Shown: one piece after another, positions 53,373 through 61,282 of the stretch
Position numbering within the stretch: the first letter of the stretch is position 1
Layout of the letters: each line of letters begins with the position of its first letter
DNA from: UBA4733 sp036734945
GTDB lineage: Bacteria; Chloroflexota; UBA4733
Length of the DNA: 64,000 nt
Assembly: GCA_036734945.1 (NCBI GenBank)
Contig: DAIMXP010000006.1
Location: 33,165 to 97,164 of the forward strand
Direction of reading: 5' to 3'
Notes under the pieces: model-generated
What the model saw: only the letters and a program-made list of their open reading frames with translations
What the model was told of the DNA's origin: nothing
Database searches by the model: none
Position numbers and translations under genes: made by a program

Positions 53373-54836
53373 TCATCCCTCTCCCTCAGCGAGAGCTTGC
53401 ATAAGCGCCATTTGGTCACCCTGTTCGAGTTGATCGACCTGAACGCGCTCCGCGAACACGCTGCGTGCTAGTTCCCAGGCATCAACGCCACTCTCTTGCA
53501 GTGTCGCCGCCGTGCCCCACCAGTTCGTACCCTCCAGCGTCAGTCGATACGCCAGGTAGTTGGCGAGGGAGTCAACTGGCACGCCCTCCTGGTTGGCTAC
53601 CCTGGGCACGATTCTCTTCAAGAACGGGATGTAGCCATTCGCCTCACTTGCGCAGCGATGGGCTAGTTCCTCTGCCTGCCCATTCAGAAGGACGTTTCCT
53701 GCAAAAGTATTAGCGACTTGCTCATCGTCCCGACGTTGGAACTGGTGATCCTCTAACCCCGCCTCAACCACGGCGAATGATGATGCCTCCGGCGCCTCGC
53801 CGGCGTGACGGAACTCGTGAAGGGCAACGTGTGCCAAGCGCGCTGGCGATTGCGTCTGCTGCTTGAGCACAATCACATTCCGGCCATTCACTCGCCAGCA
53901 AGCGCCGTGGAATGCGCCGGCATCACGAAGGGGCAGCACCGGTACTCCTTGATCCCACATGTACCTCAGTACGTGCTCGAACGTGATCGTTCCGTACGAC
54001 GAAAGAATGGCCGACCGCACCTCGCGCCAATCGGTCGGAATTGGTCGGATTGGCAAATGCTGAGTGGCATCAAGGACGAGGCGCGCAAGATGATGAGCGT
54101 ATACGGTGTAAGCGTAGAGTTTCTCCTCGTTCACGCCCGCCGCTACCTTGAACCGTACACCCGCGAGTGCTGCCTGGCTGTCCAGCTTTGGGATACCGGT
54201 CCCAAAGAGCGCAGCAGCACTCAAGTCAAGCAACCGTCCGGCAGCCTCCGCCGCACGAAGCACCAGCACCTTGCTCTCTTCTCCGGCTTCACCTACTGCT
54301 TCCAGTTGCGCCAAGAGCCGCCGAGGAATGAGACGAGTTGTGGCGAATTTCCGATCAAAGCCGATCTCTTTCAGGCGATCAAGGAGTGTCTGGAGGGACG
54401 CCTGAGTGGCGACAGCCGCACTATCGATGGCAGGGCGTACTTCAAGCGCGCGCATCATCTCTTGAAGTCGTCCGAAGCTGGCGCTTGCGTAGTCGGTTGC
54501 TTCGTATTGTTGCACCTGCTGCTCTTTGAGGCCCAATTGATCCGCCAGGTCCTTTTGACTCATTCCTGACGCAATCCGCCGCTGGATCAGCAGGCGGGGA
54601 AGTTCCATATATAGCGCGAAGCCAGGAAGCGCGTACTGCCCTGCGCGTACGGCGTCATACTCAGCTAACTCCTCACGCAGGTCATCGAGCTGACTCTGCA
54701 GCGCGTCTTGTTGTAACTGGCGAAGGAGAGGGTCTACCTGCTGATCCTGCCCTGGCGCCGATAAGCGGGAAAGCGCCTGCGCAAAACGGTCGGCCTGCGC
54801 CTTCGTAATTCGATACTGACGCTGGTTCTTTATCAT
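53373..54836 (-). CDS. XRE regulator fused to ImmA/IrrE metallopeptidase
   Basis: A 487-residue protein. A helical N-terminus is followed by a Cro/C1-type HTH at about residues 90-120 (SGMSQKDLADQLGLKEQQVQQYE), and then an ImmA/IrrE-like peptidase with a zinc motif HEFRH (residues 340-344), where a tyrosine-free HEFxH variant replaces the usual HExxH spacing partner. Such proteins typically cleave a repressor in response to DNA damage or phage signals and are the regulator half of TA-like units. It overlaps the upstream DUF6932 gene by 4 bases. Likely the sensor/control protein of the operon. Confidence 0.8.
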   Translation of the reverse strand: MIKNQRQYRITKAQADRFAQALSRLSAPGQDQQVDPLLRQLQQDALQSQLDDLREELAEYDAVRAGQYALPGFALYMELPRLLIQRRIASGMSQKDLADQLGLKEQQVQQYEATDYASASFGRLQEMMRALEVRPAIDSAAVATQASLQTLLDRLKEIGFDRKFATTRLIPRRLLAQLEAVGEAGEESKVLVLRAAEAAGRLLDLSAAALFGTGIPKLDSQAALAGVRFKVAAGVNEEKLYAYTVYAHHLARLVLDATQHLPIRPIPTDWREVRSAILSSYGTITFEHVLRYMWDQGVPVLPLRDAGAFHGACWRVNGRNVIVLKQQTQSPARLAHVALHEFRHAGEAPEASSFAVVEAGLEDHQFQRRDDEQVANTFAGNVLLNGQAEELAHRCASEANGYIPFLKRIVPRVANQEGVPVDSLANYLAYRLTLEGTNWWGTAATLQESGVDAWELARSVFAERVQVDQLEQGDQMALMQALAEGEG

Positions 54837-55270
54837 GGCATCCTCCGAAGGTCTATGGCAACGATTCCTTTGCTCCCACCAGTTGCTTTATCAATCTGAA
54901 AGAACGCTAGGAAAGTGGCTCCTTGTCCATCCGCAGCGTCTGACGCTGGAAATAGCTCCCCCATGAATTTAATCTTCTGTGCCAATCGCCTGTTGGCAAA
55001 GGTGCGCAACGCCGGGTCGAGGAGGGCCAGCTTGACACCAGTTTCGTCCCAGCAGGCATCGTAATCGCCCGGTACTACCTTACTCGTCACAAAGCTGCCG
55101 TCGACGTAGACGCTCATACAACCTGCCCCTTTGAGCGAATCGAGCGCTGCCTTAAGTCCCCGCATCAGTTGTCGTCGGTAATCTGTCGTACCATAGCGAA
55201 CCACGAATTCGCTCCAGTCGACCCAGTGGATCCCTGGCGGCAAGTTGCCATCAGACTCAAACGGAGGCAT
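54833..55270 (-). CDS. DUF6932-like nucleotidyltransferase
   Basis: A 145-residue protein with a minimal nucleotidyltransferase pattern: YVDGSFVTSK followed by PGDYDACWD (G-S-x...D-x-D type), then helical sequence and a final IVAIDLRR. The N-terminus LPPGIHWVDWSEFVVRYG is common to this family. It is the first gene of the minus-strand operon and overlaps the XRE-ImmA gene by 4 bases. The start ATG at 55268-55270 is within a few bases of the predicted transcription start. The combination resembles a TA unit in which a nucleotidyltransferase toxin pairs with an XRE/ImmA protein, but I cannot show that. Confidence 0.75.
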   Translation of the reverse strand: MPPFESDGNLPPGIHWVDWSEFVVRYGTTDYRRQLMRGLKAALDSLKGAGCMSVYVDGSFVTSKVVPGDYDACWDETGVKLALLDPALRTFANRRLAQKIKFMGELFPASDAADGQGATFLAFFQIDKATGGSKGIVAIDLRRMP

Positions 55271-55310
55271 CACGACACAAGGATAACATTGTGTTGACGC
55301 GGTGTCAAGG
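55271..55310 (-). promoter_or_regulatory. Near-leaderless promoter of the DUF6932 operon
   Basis: On the minus strand TTGACA (55308-55303) and TATCCT (55285-55280) are 17 bases apart; transcription would begin only a few bases before the ATG at 55270. The -35 box is half of an inverted repeat TTGAC-N5-GTCAA. This matches the design of the TA promoter at 4257, where an operator also covers the -35. Confidence 0.5.
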
Positions 55311-55488
55311 GCAGATGCCTGGCGAGACGTGATACGTGAACCGGCGGCATCCGCTATGCGAGTAGACATCACTTGGGTCTGTCAGGCAGCACAACCCTGT
55401 TTGGGGCACGCCGACGCTTACACTTGCGGGCAGTAAGTTGCCATCGGATGCAGCACATGGCGCACCTCCTCGAACAACCCTGCACCAC

Positions 55489-55549
55489 TTGCATAATCCA
55501 ATCAAGTGTTTTATGATCTATGAAGCTGTATAGGATGGAACGGCACGAT
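55489..55549 (+). promoter_or_regulatory. Promoter of the MerR-like regulator
   Basis: TTGCAT (55489-55494) and TATGAT (55512-55517), 17 bases apart, form a good promoter. Transcription would start near 55524, which is after the first in-frame ATG (55520), so translation more likely begins at 55535 or 55550. GGAACGG precedes the ATG at 55550. The remaining bases back to 55310 show no other feature. Confidence 0.5.
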
Positions 55550-55966
55550 ATGAAGCGAGGGTTTGCTGCTGGATCTGCCGCGCAGTTGTCCGGCGTGTCT
55601 TATCGCACCCTCGACTTCTGGGCGAAGACCGGCTTCATCGTTCCTAGCATCGTGCAGTCGACGGGCAAAGGCAGCGATCGAATCTACAGCTTCCAGGATG
55701 TGGTGGCGCTTCGCGTCGCCTGCCGTCTCCGCAACGCGGGCATCAGTCTGCAGAAGCTGCGGCAGGTCACGAAATACTTGCAGGATCGCGAAGGGCTCGA
55801 GTCGCCGCTTGTCGAAACCTACCTCATTTCGGATGGCGTCGATGTCTTTGAACGCCAGAGCGACGAAGTTCATTCTCTCCTTCGCCGACCCGGGCAAACG
55901 ACTTTCGCCTGGGTCCTTGATCTGCGTTGCGTTGTGGAGGAAGTTCGCGCTTTGATGACCGCATGA
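55550..55966 (+). CDS. MerR-like HTH regulator of the second methylase-nuclease module
   Basis: A 138-residue regulator with a MerR-type winged helix at the very N-terminus: GFAAGSAAQLSGVSYRTLDFWAKTGFI, then IYSFQDVVALRVACRLRNAGISLQKLRQV. The C-terminal half (TYLISDGVDVFERQSDEVHSLL) is not a known effector-binding domain. I chose the ATG at 55550 because the predicted transcription start lies beyond the first ATG and the HTH begins right here. It precedes the methylase gene by about 60 bases and probably controls it. The damaged module at 22503 has no such gene. Confidence 0.75.
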   Translation: MKRGFAAGSAAQLSGVSYRTLDFWAKTGFIVPSIVQSTGKGSDRIYSFQDVVALRVACRLRNAGISLQKLRQVTKYLQDREGLESPLVETYLISDGVDVFERQSDEVHSLLRRPGQTTFAWVLDLRCVVEEVRALMTA

Positions 55967-56024
55967 CGGGTCCCATGATGGTGGTCTGGTCGAGTCGTGA
56001 TTTGTCGCCGGGAGGGCGTGCGCA

Positions 56025-58970
56025 ATGATGCATGCCGGGTTGCGTTCCGTCCTGGAGGCGCTGGAATACGTAGAGAGCGATAGCCTCGTCACCCGTGAGA
56101 CGGAGGAGGTGCCGGCGAGCCGTTCTTACATCTGGCAGGAAATTCAAGCTAAATTCGGCGTTGACGCCGCCTACTTCCACGGTGCGGTGCCCGTGGTGTA
56201 CTTCAAGGGTCTGGCCGCCGGAGCCGATAGCGATGAAGACCTTGCCGAACTCCACCGTCAGCTTTGGAACCACAACCGGGTGCCGCTGTTCATTGCGGTA
56301 CTACCACAGGAGGTTCGGGTTTACAACTGCTTCGCCCCGCCGGACGCGAGCAGAGATCGGAGTCACGCGCCATTCTCTGCCTTACTTCTGTCCGTGCACC
56401 TTGCGGCAGACATTTTGGAATTACGGCGCACGCTTGATCCCTTTCGGCGAGCGGAGGTTGAATCTGGCCGCCTCGCCCGCGTCCATGCGGGGAGGTTCCG
56501 TCGTGACCAACGCGTCGATCAGCGTCTGCTGTTCAATCTTGGGCAGCTACGGCGTCGATTTCTCGACCAGGGGCTACAGCCTCATGTGGTCAACAGCCTT
56601 GTTGGACGGTCAATTTTCGTAAAGTACCTGGAGGACCGCGGCGTGCTCACGCCTGACTTCTGGGTTGAATTGGCCGCGAAGAGTTCCTACGCCGAATTGC
56701 TCCGAATGCCAGAGGCCAAGAAAGTAGTATATCGACTCTTTGCATCCCTCGCTGAGACGTTCAATGGAGACATGTTTCCGGTCGATCAGGTCGAGCTGGA
56801 CCAAATTGAAGAACACCATCTCGCGTCGTTGGGTCAGTTCCTAGAAGGCGCCAATTTAGCAACCGGCCAGATGGCACTCTGGCCATACGACTTCAATTTC
56901 ATCCCCATCGAGCTCATCAGCAGCATCTATGAAGAGTTCCTTCATGAGGAACGGGATATCATCGGCGCCTTTTATACGCCAACGGAAATCGTTGACTTTG
57001 TGCTGAATGAGGTGCTGCCGTGGGGCGGGCCGGATGAGCTCGTCCGCGTGCTGGACCCGGCCTGCGGTTCGGGTGTTTTTTTGGTTGAGGCCTATCGTCG
57101 GCTCGTGATGCGGCGCTCGAGTGGAGATACGAAGCGTACTCTCAGCTTCGATGTTCTGAGTGGGATGCTCACTTCTAGCATTTTTGGCGTCGATATCAAG
57201 GAAGACGCCATCCGTGTCACCGCTTTCAGCCTTTATCTCGCGCTGCTCGATTTTCTCGAGCCGAAGAGCATCTGGAAGCAGGTGCGCTTCCCGAATCTCA
57301 TCGGGTCCAACCTATTCGTCGCCGATTTCTTCGACGTGGCGGGTACCTTCAACGACGCGCGTTACGACGTCATCATCGGCAATCCCCCTTGGCAGAGTCG
57401 CCTCAGCGTACTGGCACAGGCGTACATTCAACAATTGCACCGGCCAGTGGGTGACAAACAGTTTGCGCAGGCCTTTCTGTGGCGCGTACCCGATCTGCTC
57501 ACCACCGCCGGGCGAGCCGGTCTTCTTGCTCCGAGCAAGGGTGTCTTGTTCAATCAGAGTGGTCCAAATCGCGCGTTCCGCAGCATGTTTTTTCGCGAGT
57601 ATTCGGTCTCAGCGGTCGCTGATTTCTCGAGCTTTCGGCGTTCGTTGTTCCAGAATGCAACAGCGCCGATGGTCACCGTGTTTTATCAGCATCGAGCGGT
57701 GCTAGCGCGTGACGAGCTTCGCTACTACACACCACATCCGTCTCCGCTCTCGGAAAGTCTGGCCGGCGTGGTTATCTCAGGCGATGAAGTCAAACGGCTT
57801 TCTTCGCGGAAGCTGCTGGACCATCCTGACGCCTGGAAAATTGCCTTGTGGGGAACGGCCCGCGACTTCGCTTTTATTCAGGACTTGCGGCGGCGCTTTC
57901 CCGCCCTTGGACTCTTCGCGACAGGGCGTGGATGGTTCGTAAGCCGTGGACTGCAGGTCGGGGGAGGCGACCGCCACCATCGGCCAGATCTTGCCGCGAT
58001 GACGTACATTCCAGTGGAAGCCCTGAAGCCTTTCAATGTCACGTCCGATCGGCGTTGCCGAATCGGCACAGAGGTATTTCACAGGCCACGCGAGTCCCTT
58101 CTCTACCAACCTCCACATGTGCTCGTTCGGTGCGGACTCCTGGCCGGGGGGGTAGTTGCTGCCACCTTCGCTAACCATGCGGCGATCTTCACAGACGGCA
58201 TAGTTGGCATTGCTGGTCCCGATCATGACACGAACATACTGAAGCTGCTCAGTGCATACCTAAATTCGTCTCTAGCGCGCTACTTTTATTTTCTTACGTC
58301 AGGTTCATGGGGGGTCGAGCGGGATGTCATTCAACTTCAGGAACATGTGACCTTCCCTTTCGCTGACCTTACCGAGCGCCCCGAGCTCGCGCAGCAGATC
58401 CTTGGCTTTGTGGACGCGGCGCAGGCTGGCGATGGGCAAGCCTGGAACAGCGCTGAACTTGATGCCTTGGTCTTCGACGCCTATGCGTTGACACCAACGG
58501 AACGGCAACTCGTCCATGACACTGTTACTACAGTCCTCGACCAGTTTTACCAAGGCACGAAGGCCGCCGCCTTTGCCCCACCGTCTGGCGATGAGCTCAC
58601 TGCCTATGCCGAGGCGTTCGGACGGGTGTTTCAGGCCGCTCTTGGTCGGCGCGGTGTCACGGCCACGGTCCATTCCGGCCGCGCCCCCTTCCGCGCAGTG
58701 TCCTTCCGGTTCGTGGTGGATGCCAGCCCGTCGAGAGCGACGGAGGTCGTGACTGCGGAAGGCTTGGACGATTTGCTGCGCCGTCTGGACGGCGTCTCGC
58801 TGGAGCGGCAGTCGGCCAGCCTATACCTCCGGCGCAACGTCAAGGTCTTCATTGATAATGAGGTACACATCGTAAAGCCGGGTGAACGCCGCTTTTGGAC
58901 GCCGTCAATAGGTTGCAATGACGCCGACGAAACAATCGCCCAGTTGTTCCGCGCCGCTGTGCCGAGCTGA
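56025..58970 (+). CDS. N6-adenine DNA methyltransferase, intact paralogue
   Basis: A 981-residue methylase. An N-terminal domain (PVVYFKGLAAGADSDEDLAELHRQLWNHNRVPLFIAVLPQEVRVY) is followed by a helical region (DQRLLFNLGQLRRRFLD). The catalytic domain has AdoMet motif I LDPACGSGVFL (about residue 344) and motif IV IIGNPPWQ (about residue 452). The rest resembles the target-recognition part of PglX/Eco57I enzymes (SLARYFYFLTSGSWGVERDVIQLQEHVTFPF). A helical end carries YLRRNVKVFIDNEVHIVKPGERRFWT. It shares this entire layout with the interrupted gene at 22503. A ribosome site (GGGAGGG, 56009-56016) precedes the ATG. It probably protects host DNA from the adjacent nuclease. Confidence 0.87.
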   Translation: MMHAGLRSVLEALEYVESDSLVTRETEEVPASRSYIWQEIQAKFGVDAAYFHGAVPVVYFKGLAAGADSDEDLAELHRQLWNHNRVPLFIAVLPQEVRVYNCFAPPDASRDRSHAPFSALLLSVHLAADILELRRTLDPFRRAEVESGRLARVHAGRFRRDQRVDQRLLFNLGQLRRRFLDQGLQPHVVNSLVGRSIFVKYLEDRGVLTPDFWVELAAKSSYAELLRMPEAKKVVYRLFASLAETFNGDMFPVDQVELDQIEEHHLASLGQFLEGANLATGQMALWPYDFNFIPIELISSIYEEFLHEERDIIGAFYTPTEIVDFVLNEVLPWGGPDELVRVLDPACGSGVFLVEAYRRLVMRRSSGDTKRTLSFDVLSGMLTSSIFGVDIKEDAIRVTAFSLYLALLDFLEPKSIWKQVRFPNLIGSNLFVADFFDVAGTFNDARYDVIIGNPPWQSRLSVLAQAYIQQLHRPVGDKQFAQAFLWRVPDLLTTAGRAGLLAPSKGVLFNQSGPNRAFRSMFFREYSVSAVADFSSFRRSLFQNATAPMVTVFYQHRAVLARDELRYYTPHPSPLSESLAGVVISGDEVKRLSSRKLLDHPDAWKIALWGTARDFAFIQDLRRRFPALGLFATGRGWFVSRGLQVGGGDRHHRPDLAAMTYIPVEALKPFNVTSDRRCRIGTEVFHRPRESLLYQPPHVLVRCGLLAGGVVAATFANHAAIFTDGIVGIAGPDHDTNILKLLSAYLNSSLARYFYFLTSGSWGVERDVIQLQEHVTFPFADLTERPELAQQILGFVDAAQAGDGQAWNSAELDALVFDAYALTPTERQLVHDTVTTVLDQFYQGTKAAAFAPPSGDELTAYAEAFGRVFQAALGRRGVTATVHSGRAPFRAVSFRFVVDASPSRATEVVTAEGLDDLLRRLDGVSLERQSASLYLRRNVKVFIDNEVHIVKPGERRFWTPSIGCNDADETIAQLFRAAVPS

Positions 58971-59008
58971 TGTCCGATTCGGACGATACGATCTTAGGAC
59001 CCGCGAAT

Positions 59009-59078
59009 AAATAACTGATGCAATTGTCGATGTGAATTCCCCTGGTAGACAGCCCAAAGAATGCATCGGTAGTTATTT
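59009..59078. repeat. Imperfect inverted repeat between methylase and nuclease genes
   Basis: AAATAACTGATGCA (59009-59022) is matched by TGCATC-GGT-AGTTATTT (59062-59078), a 14-bp inverted repeat with three extra bases in the right arm and a 39-base loop. It lies in the 144-base gap between methylase and nuclease. It could form an mRNA structure that limits nuclease expression, or be the scar of a small element. Confidence 0.4.
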
Positions 59079-59114
59079 CGGGGCTACTTAGGATCACCCG
59101 CTCAACTCGCACGG

Positions 59115-59801
59115 TTGCTCTTGCCGGAGTTCGAGCGTAGTATTCTCGAACTGCTTGTGGAGGGGTTTGAGCGCTGGAAAGCAGGCGGATTCCAACGCGC
59201 GGGCGACCACGAAAATGACTTCACTGCCGTCCTCATCGGTCACATGTTGCAGGTCCGTCGCGAGCGCGACCTACCCTTCCTACCCCAACCGGAGCAGGTC
59301 GAGTTCAGTGCCGATGTTCTTGCCGGACGCGCCAGGCCAAATCGTGCGCCGCGCATCGATATCGCGGTCTGGTGGGACCGCTTGGCTGAGGGCGCCTATT
59401 TCACCATCGAGTGTAAGCGACTTGCTCCCGGTGACCTGATCGCTGAATACGTGGAAGAGGGCATGATCCGTTTCGTCTCACAGCGCTATGCGAGCGCTGT
59501 GCGAGCGGCAGCCATGGCCGGCTATGTGATCCACGGTGATCCAGAGCAGTTATGGCAGCAGGTGAATTTGCGCGTCACACGGACAGTCTCGCTCGGAAGC
59601 GCCCATCTGTTGGGACCACGCAGCCCCATTGCAAACCTCGCCACGGTCTACGAGTCGCGGCATCCTCGTTCGGGCAGCACGCCGGTGATCGTTCTGACCC
59701 ACCTGTTCCTTGATGTCCGGAGCCGTCCGCCACTTCCGGTGAAACAAACCGGCGCATCCGTTCAGCAAGCCAGGCCGCCTCGGCCCCGACGACGCAAATG
59801 A
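59115..59801 (+). CDS. Putative PD-(D/E)XK nuclease, partner of the second methylase
   Basis: A 228-residue protein beginning at a TTG (59115); no ATG or GTG occurs between the upstream in-frame stop at 59070 and this point. The PD-(D/E)XK core is visible as PRIDIAVWW followed by FTIECKRL (D...E-x-K). The next helix (EYVEEGMIRFVSQRYASAVRAAAMAGYVIHG) is the same as in the paralogue at 25625. The C-terminus is basic and proline-rich. Unlike the first module, the gene is separated from the methylase by 144 bases with an inverted repeat, and it lacks an obvious ribosome site, so its expression may be kept low. Confidence 0.65.
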   Translation: MLLPEFERSILELLVEGFERWKAGGFQRAGDHENDFTAVLIGHMLQVRRERDLPFLPQPEQVEFSADVLAGRARPNRAPRIDIAVWWDRLAEGAYFTIECKRLAPGDLIAEYVEEGMIRFVSQRYASAVRAAAMAGYVIHGDPEQLWQQVNLRVTRTVSLGSAHLLGPRSPIANLATVYESRHPRSGSTPVIVLTHLFLDVRSRPPLPVKQTGASVQQARPPRPRRRK

Positions 59802-59914
59802 GGCCCGGAGCTTGTTCGCGCGCTATGGCGTCTGTCATTTGTCCTTACGAACATCGCCGCCACCATTGCCCTACCCCTGCACCACCTTCCCTGGCGGCCA
59901 ATTCCGCCTTACCC

Positions 59915-60121
59915 TCACCGCGCCTCATACCGCCCCTCCCGCATCCGCGGCCCCAAACCCAAACCATCCCACGCCGCCAACACCAGCCGCCGCGTGCGGT
60001 ACTCCCCGTACCGCTTGATCTCGTTGCTCTGCAACACCCGGAACGTCTCCCCCGGAAACTCCGGCCCGTACACGTCGCTCGGGTCCAACACGTAGCGCAA
60101 CTCGTCGCGCCGATCCACCAT
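59915..60121 (-). pseudogene. C-terminal fragment of an unidentified protein
   Basis: A 68-codon piece on the minus strand: VDRRDELRYVLDPSDVYGPEF, then GETFRVLQSNEIKRYGEYRTRRLVLAAWDGL and a short basic end. The composition is natural and the frame ends in a clean stop, but the body of the gene is missing and the start coincides with the TA promoter. I do not recognise the family. The 113 bases from 59802 to 59914 hold nothing clear. Confidence 0.35.
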
Positions 60122-60182
60122 TGCACAGACGCGCCACTTACGGTATATTTGCTGTACAGCAAATAAGGCACGTTCACCAAAT
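60121..60182 (+). promoter_or_regulatory. Promoter with a perfect 20-bp palindromic operator
   Basis: TTGCAC (60121-60126) and TATATT (60144-60149) with a 17-base spacer drive the TA pair. A perfect palindrome TATTTGCTGTACAGCAAATA (60146-60165) overlaps the -10 and the transcription start. Seventeen bases then lead to the ATG at 60183. The site is the natural operator for the HTH antitoxin encoded first. A decayed twin is at 50253-50335. Confidence 0.65.
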
Positions 60183-61274
60183 ATGTCCGAAGCAACCGTA
60201 CTTCTCGATGAAGCGATCGCAGCACTCCGGGCCTTGCCCGGCGTAGATGTGCATGATGGATCACCGCATGCCGAGCTGGGTGGCGACGTCGACGGAAGGA
60301 CATACCGTCCAGACCTGGAAATTTGCATCACGGTGCAAGGTCGTCCAGTCGTCGTCGTCATCGAAGCGAAGGCAAGTGGCTATCCCCGTGACGTGCGCGA
60401 GGCGATGCATCAGGTGAGGCAGATGGTCGAGGCACGCGCCGGGAACAACGGTACCGTCGTGATCCCAGTGTTGGTAACGGCAAGCCTTTCCGTCGGTGCG
60501 CGGGAGCTCCTGCGTCAGGAAGACATGGCGTACTGGGATCGGAGCGGTAGCCTCTATCTGAAACTGCCCTGGGCCCTCTATTATGTTGATCGTGCCCCTC
60601 TGGGCGGAGAACCGAGGGCACTGCGCCATCTCTACAAGGGGCGCAGCGCACGGGTGCTGCACGCCATGTTGCTGGACCCCGACCGGCGCTGGCACACCCA
60701 GGAACTGGCCGCACAGGCTGAAGTCTCTCCCTATACCGTACACCGGGTATTCACGGCGTTAGAAGAGCAACTCTGGGTTGAGCGGCAGGGAGCAGGTCCT
60801 GCCACAACGCGGCTGTTACGGGAACCTGGGAAGCTTCTTGATGCGTGGGCCGGTGACCACAGCCTTGCCGCCTATACCGTCCACCGCTATTATCACTGGA
60901 CTCAGTCACCCTCCATCCTGCGCGGGTTCGTGACGCATGCGTTGGATACGCAGGGGGTGGCCTATGCGCTCACGCTCGCTTCCGGCGCTGAACTCGTCGC
61001 GCCATTCGGCACGCCAGGGTCGCAGTTGCAGGTATTAGTCCCTTCTGCTGCCGACATCGACCACTTCGCTGAGGCGGCGGGACTGTCTCCCGCCCAAGAG
61101 GGAGAAAACGTGCTCTTCCTGAGCGACGGGAGCAAGGATCCGCTGCAGTTCCGTCGCCAGGTAATGGGCATCTCCGTCGCCAGCCCCGTTTGGCTCTATC
61201 TCGACCTCTGGGCGTGGCCGAAGCGCGGCAAGGAGCAGGCGCGGCGTCTGCGCTCCGAGCTACTACCGTATTAG
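60183..61274 (+). CDS. Type IV TA antitoxin-like regulator with nuclease-like N-terminus
   Basis: A 363-residue protein. Residues 35-90 look like a PD-(D/E)XK-type fold (YRPDLEICITVQGRPVVVVIEAKAS). A middle winged helix follows (RRWHTQELAAQAEVSPYTVHRVFTALEEQLWVERQG), and a C-terminal domain ends DLWAWPKRGKEQARRLRSELL. This layout is typical of proteins annotated as AbiEi-family type IV antitoxins with an extra N-terminal domain. It would repress through the palindrome upstream. The toxin-like nucleotidyltransferase starts 8 bases after its stop. It is not closely similar to the AbiEi at 6754. Confidence 0.7.
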   Translation: MSEATVLLDEAIAALRALPGVDVHDGSPHAELGGDVDGRTYRPDLEICITVQGRPVVVVIEAKASGYPRDVREAMHQVRQMVEARAGNNGTVVIPVLVTASLSVGARELLRQEDMAYWDRSGSLYLKLPWALYYVDRAPLGGEPRALRHLYKGRSARVLHAMLLDPDRRWHTQELAAQAEVSPYTVHRVFTALEEQLWVERQGAGPATTRLLREPGKLLDAWAGDHSLAAYTVHRYYHWTQSPSILRGFVTHALDTQGVAYALTLASGAELVAPFGTPGSQLQVLVPSAADIDHFAEAAGLSPAQEGENVLFLSDGSKDPLQFRRQVMGISVASPVWLYLDLWAWPKRGKEQARRLRSELLPY

Positions 61275-61282
61275 GAGGTCGC

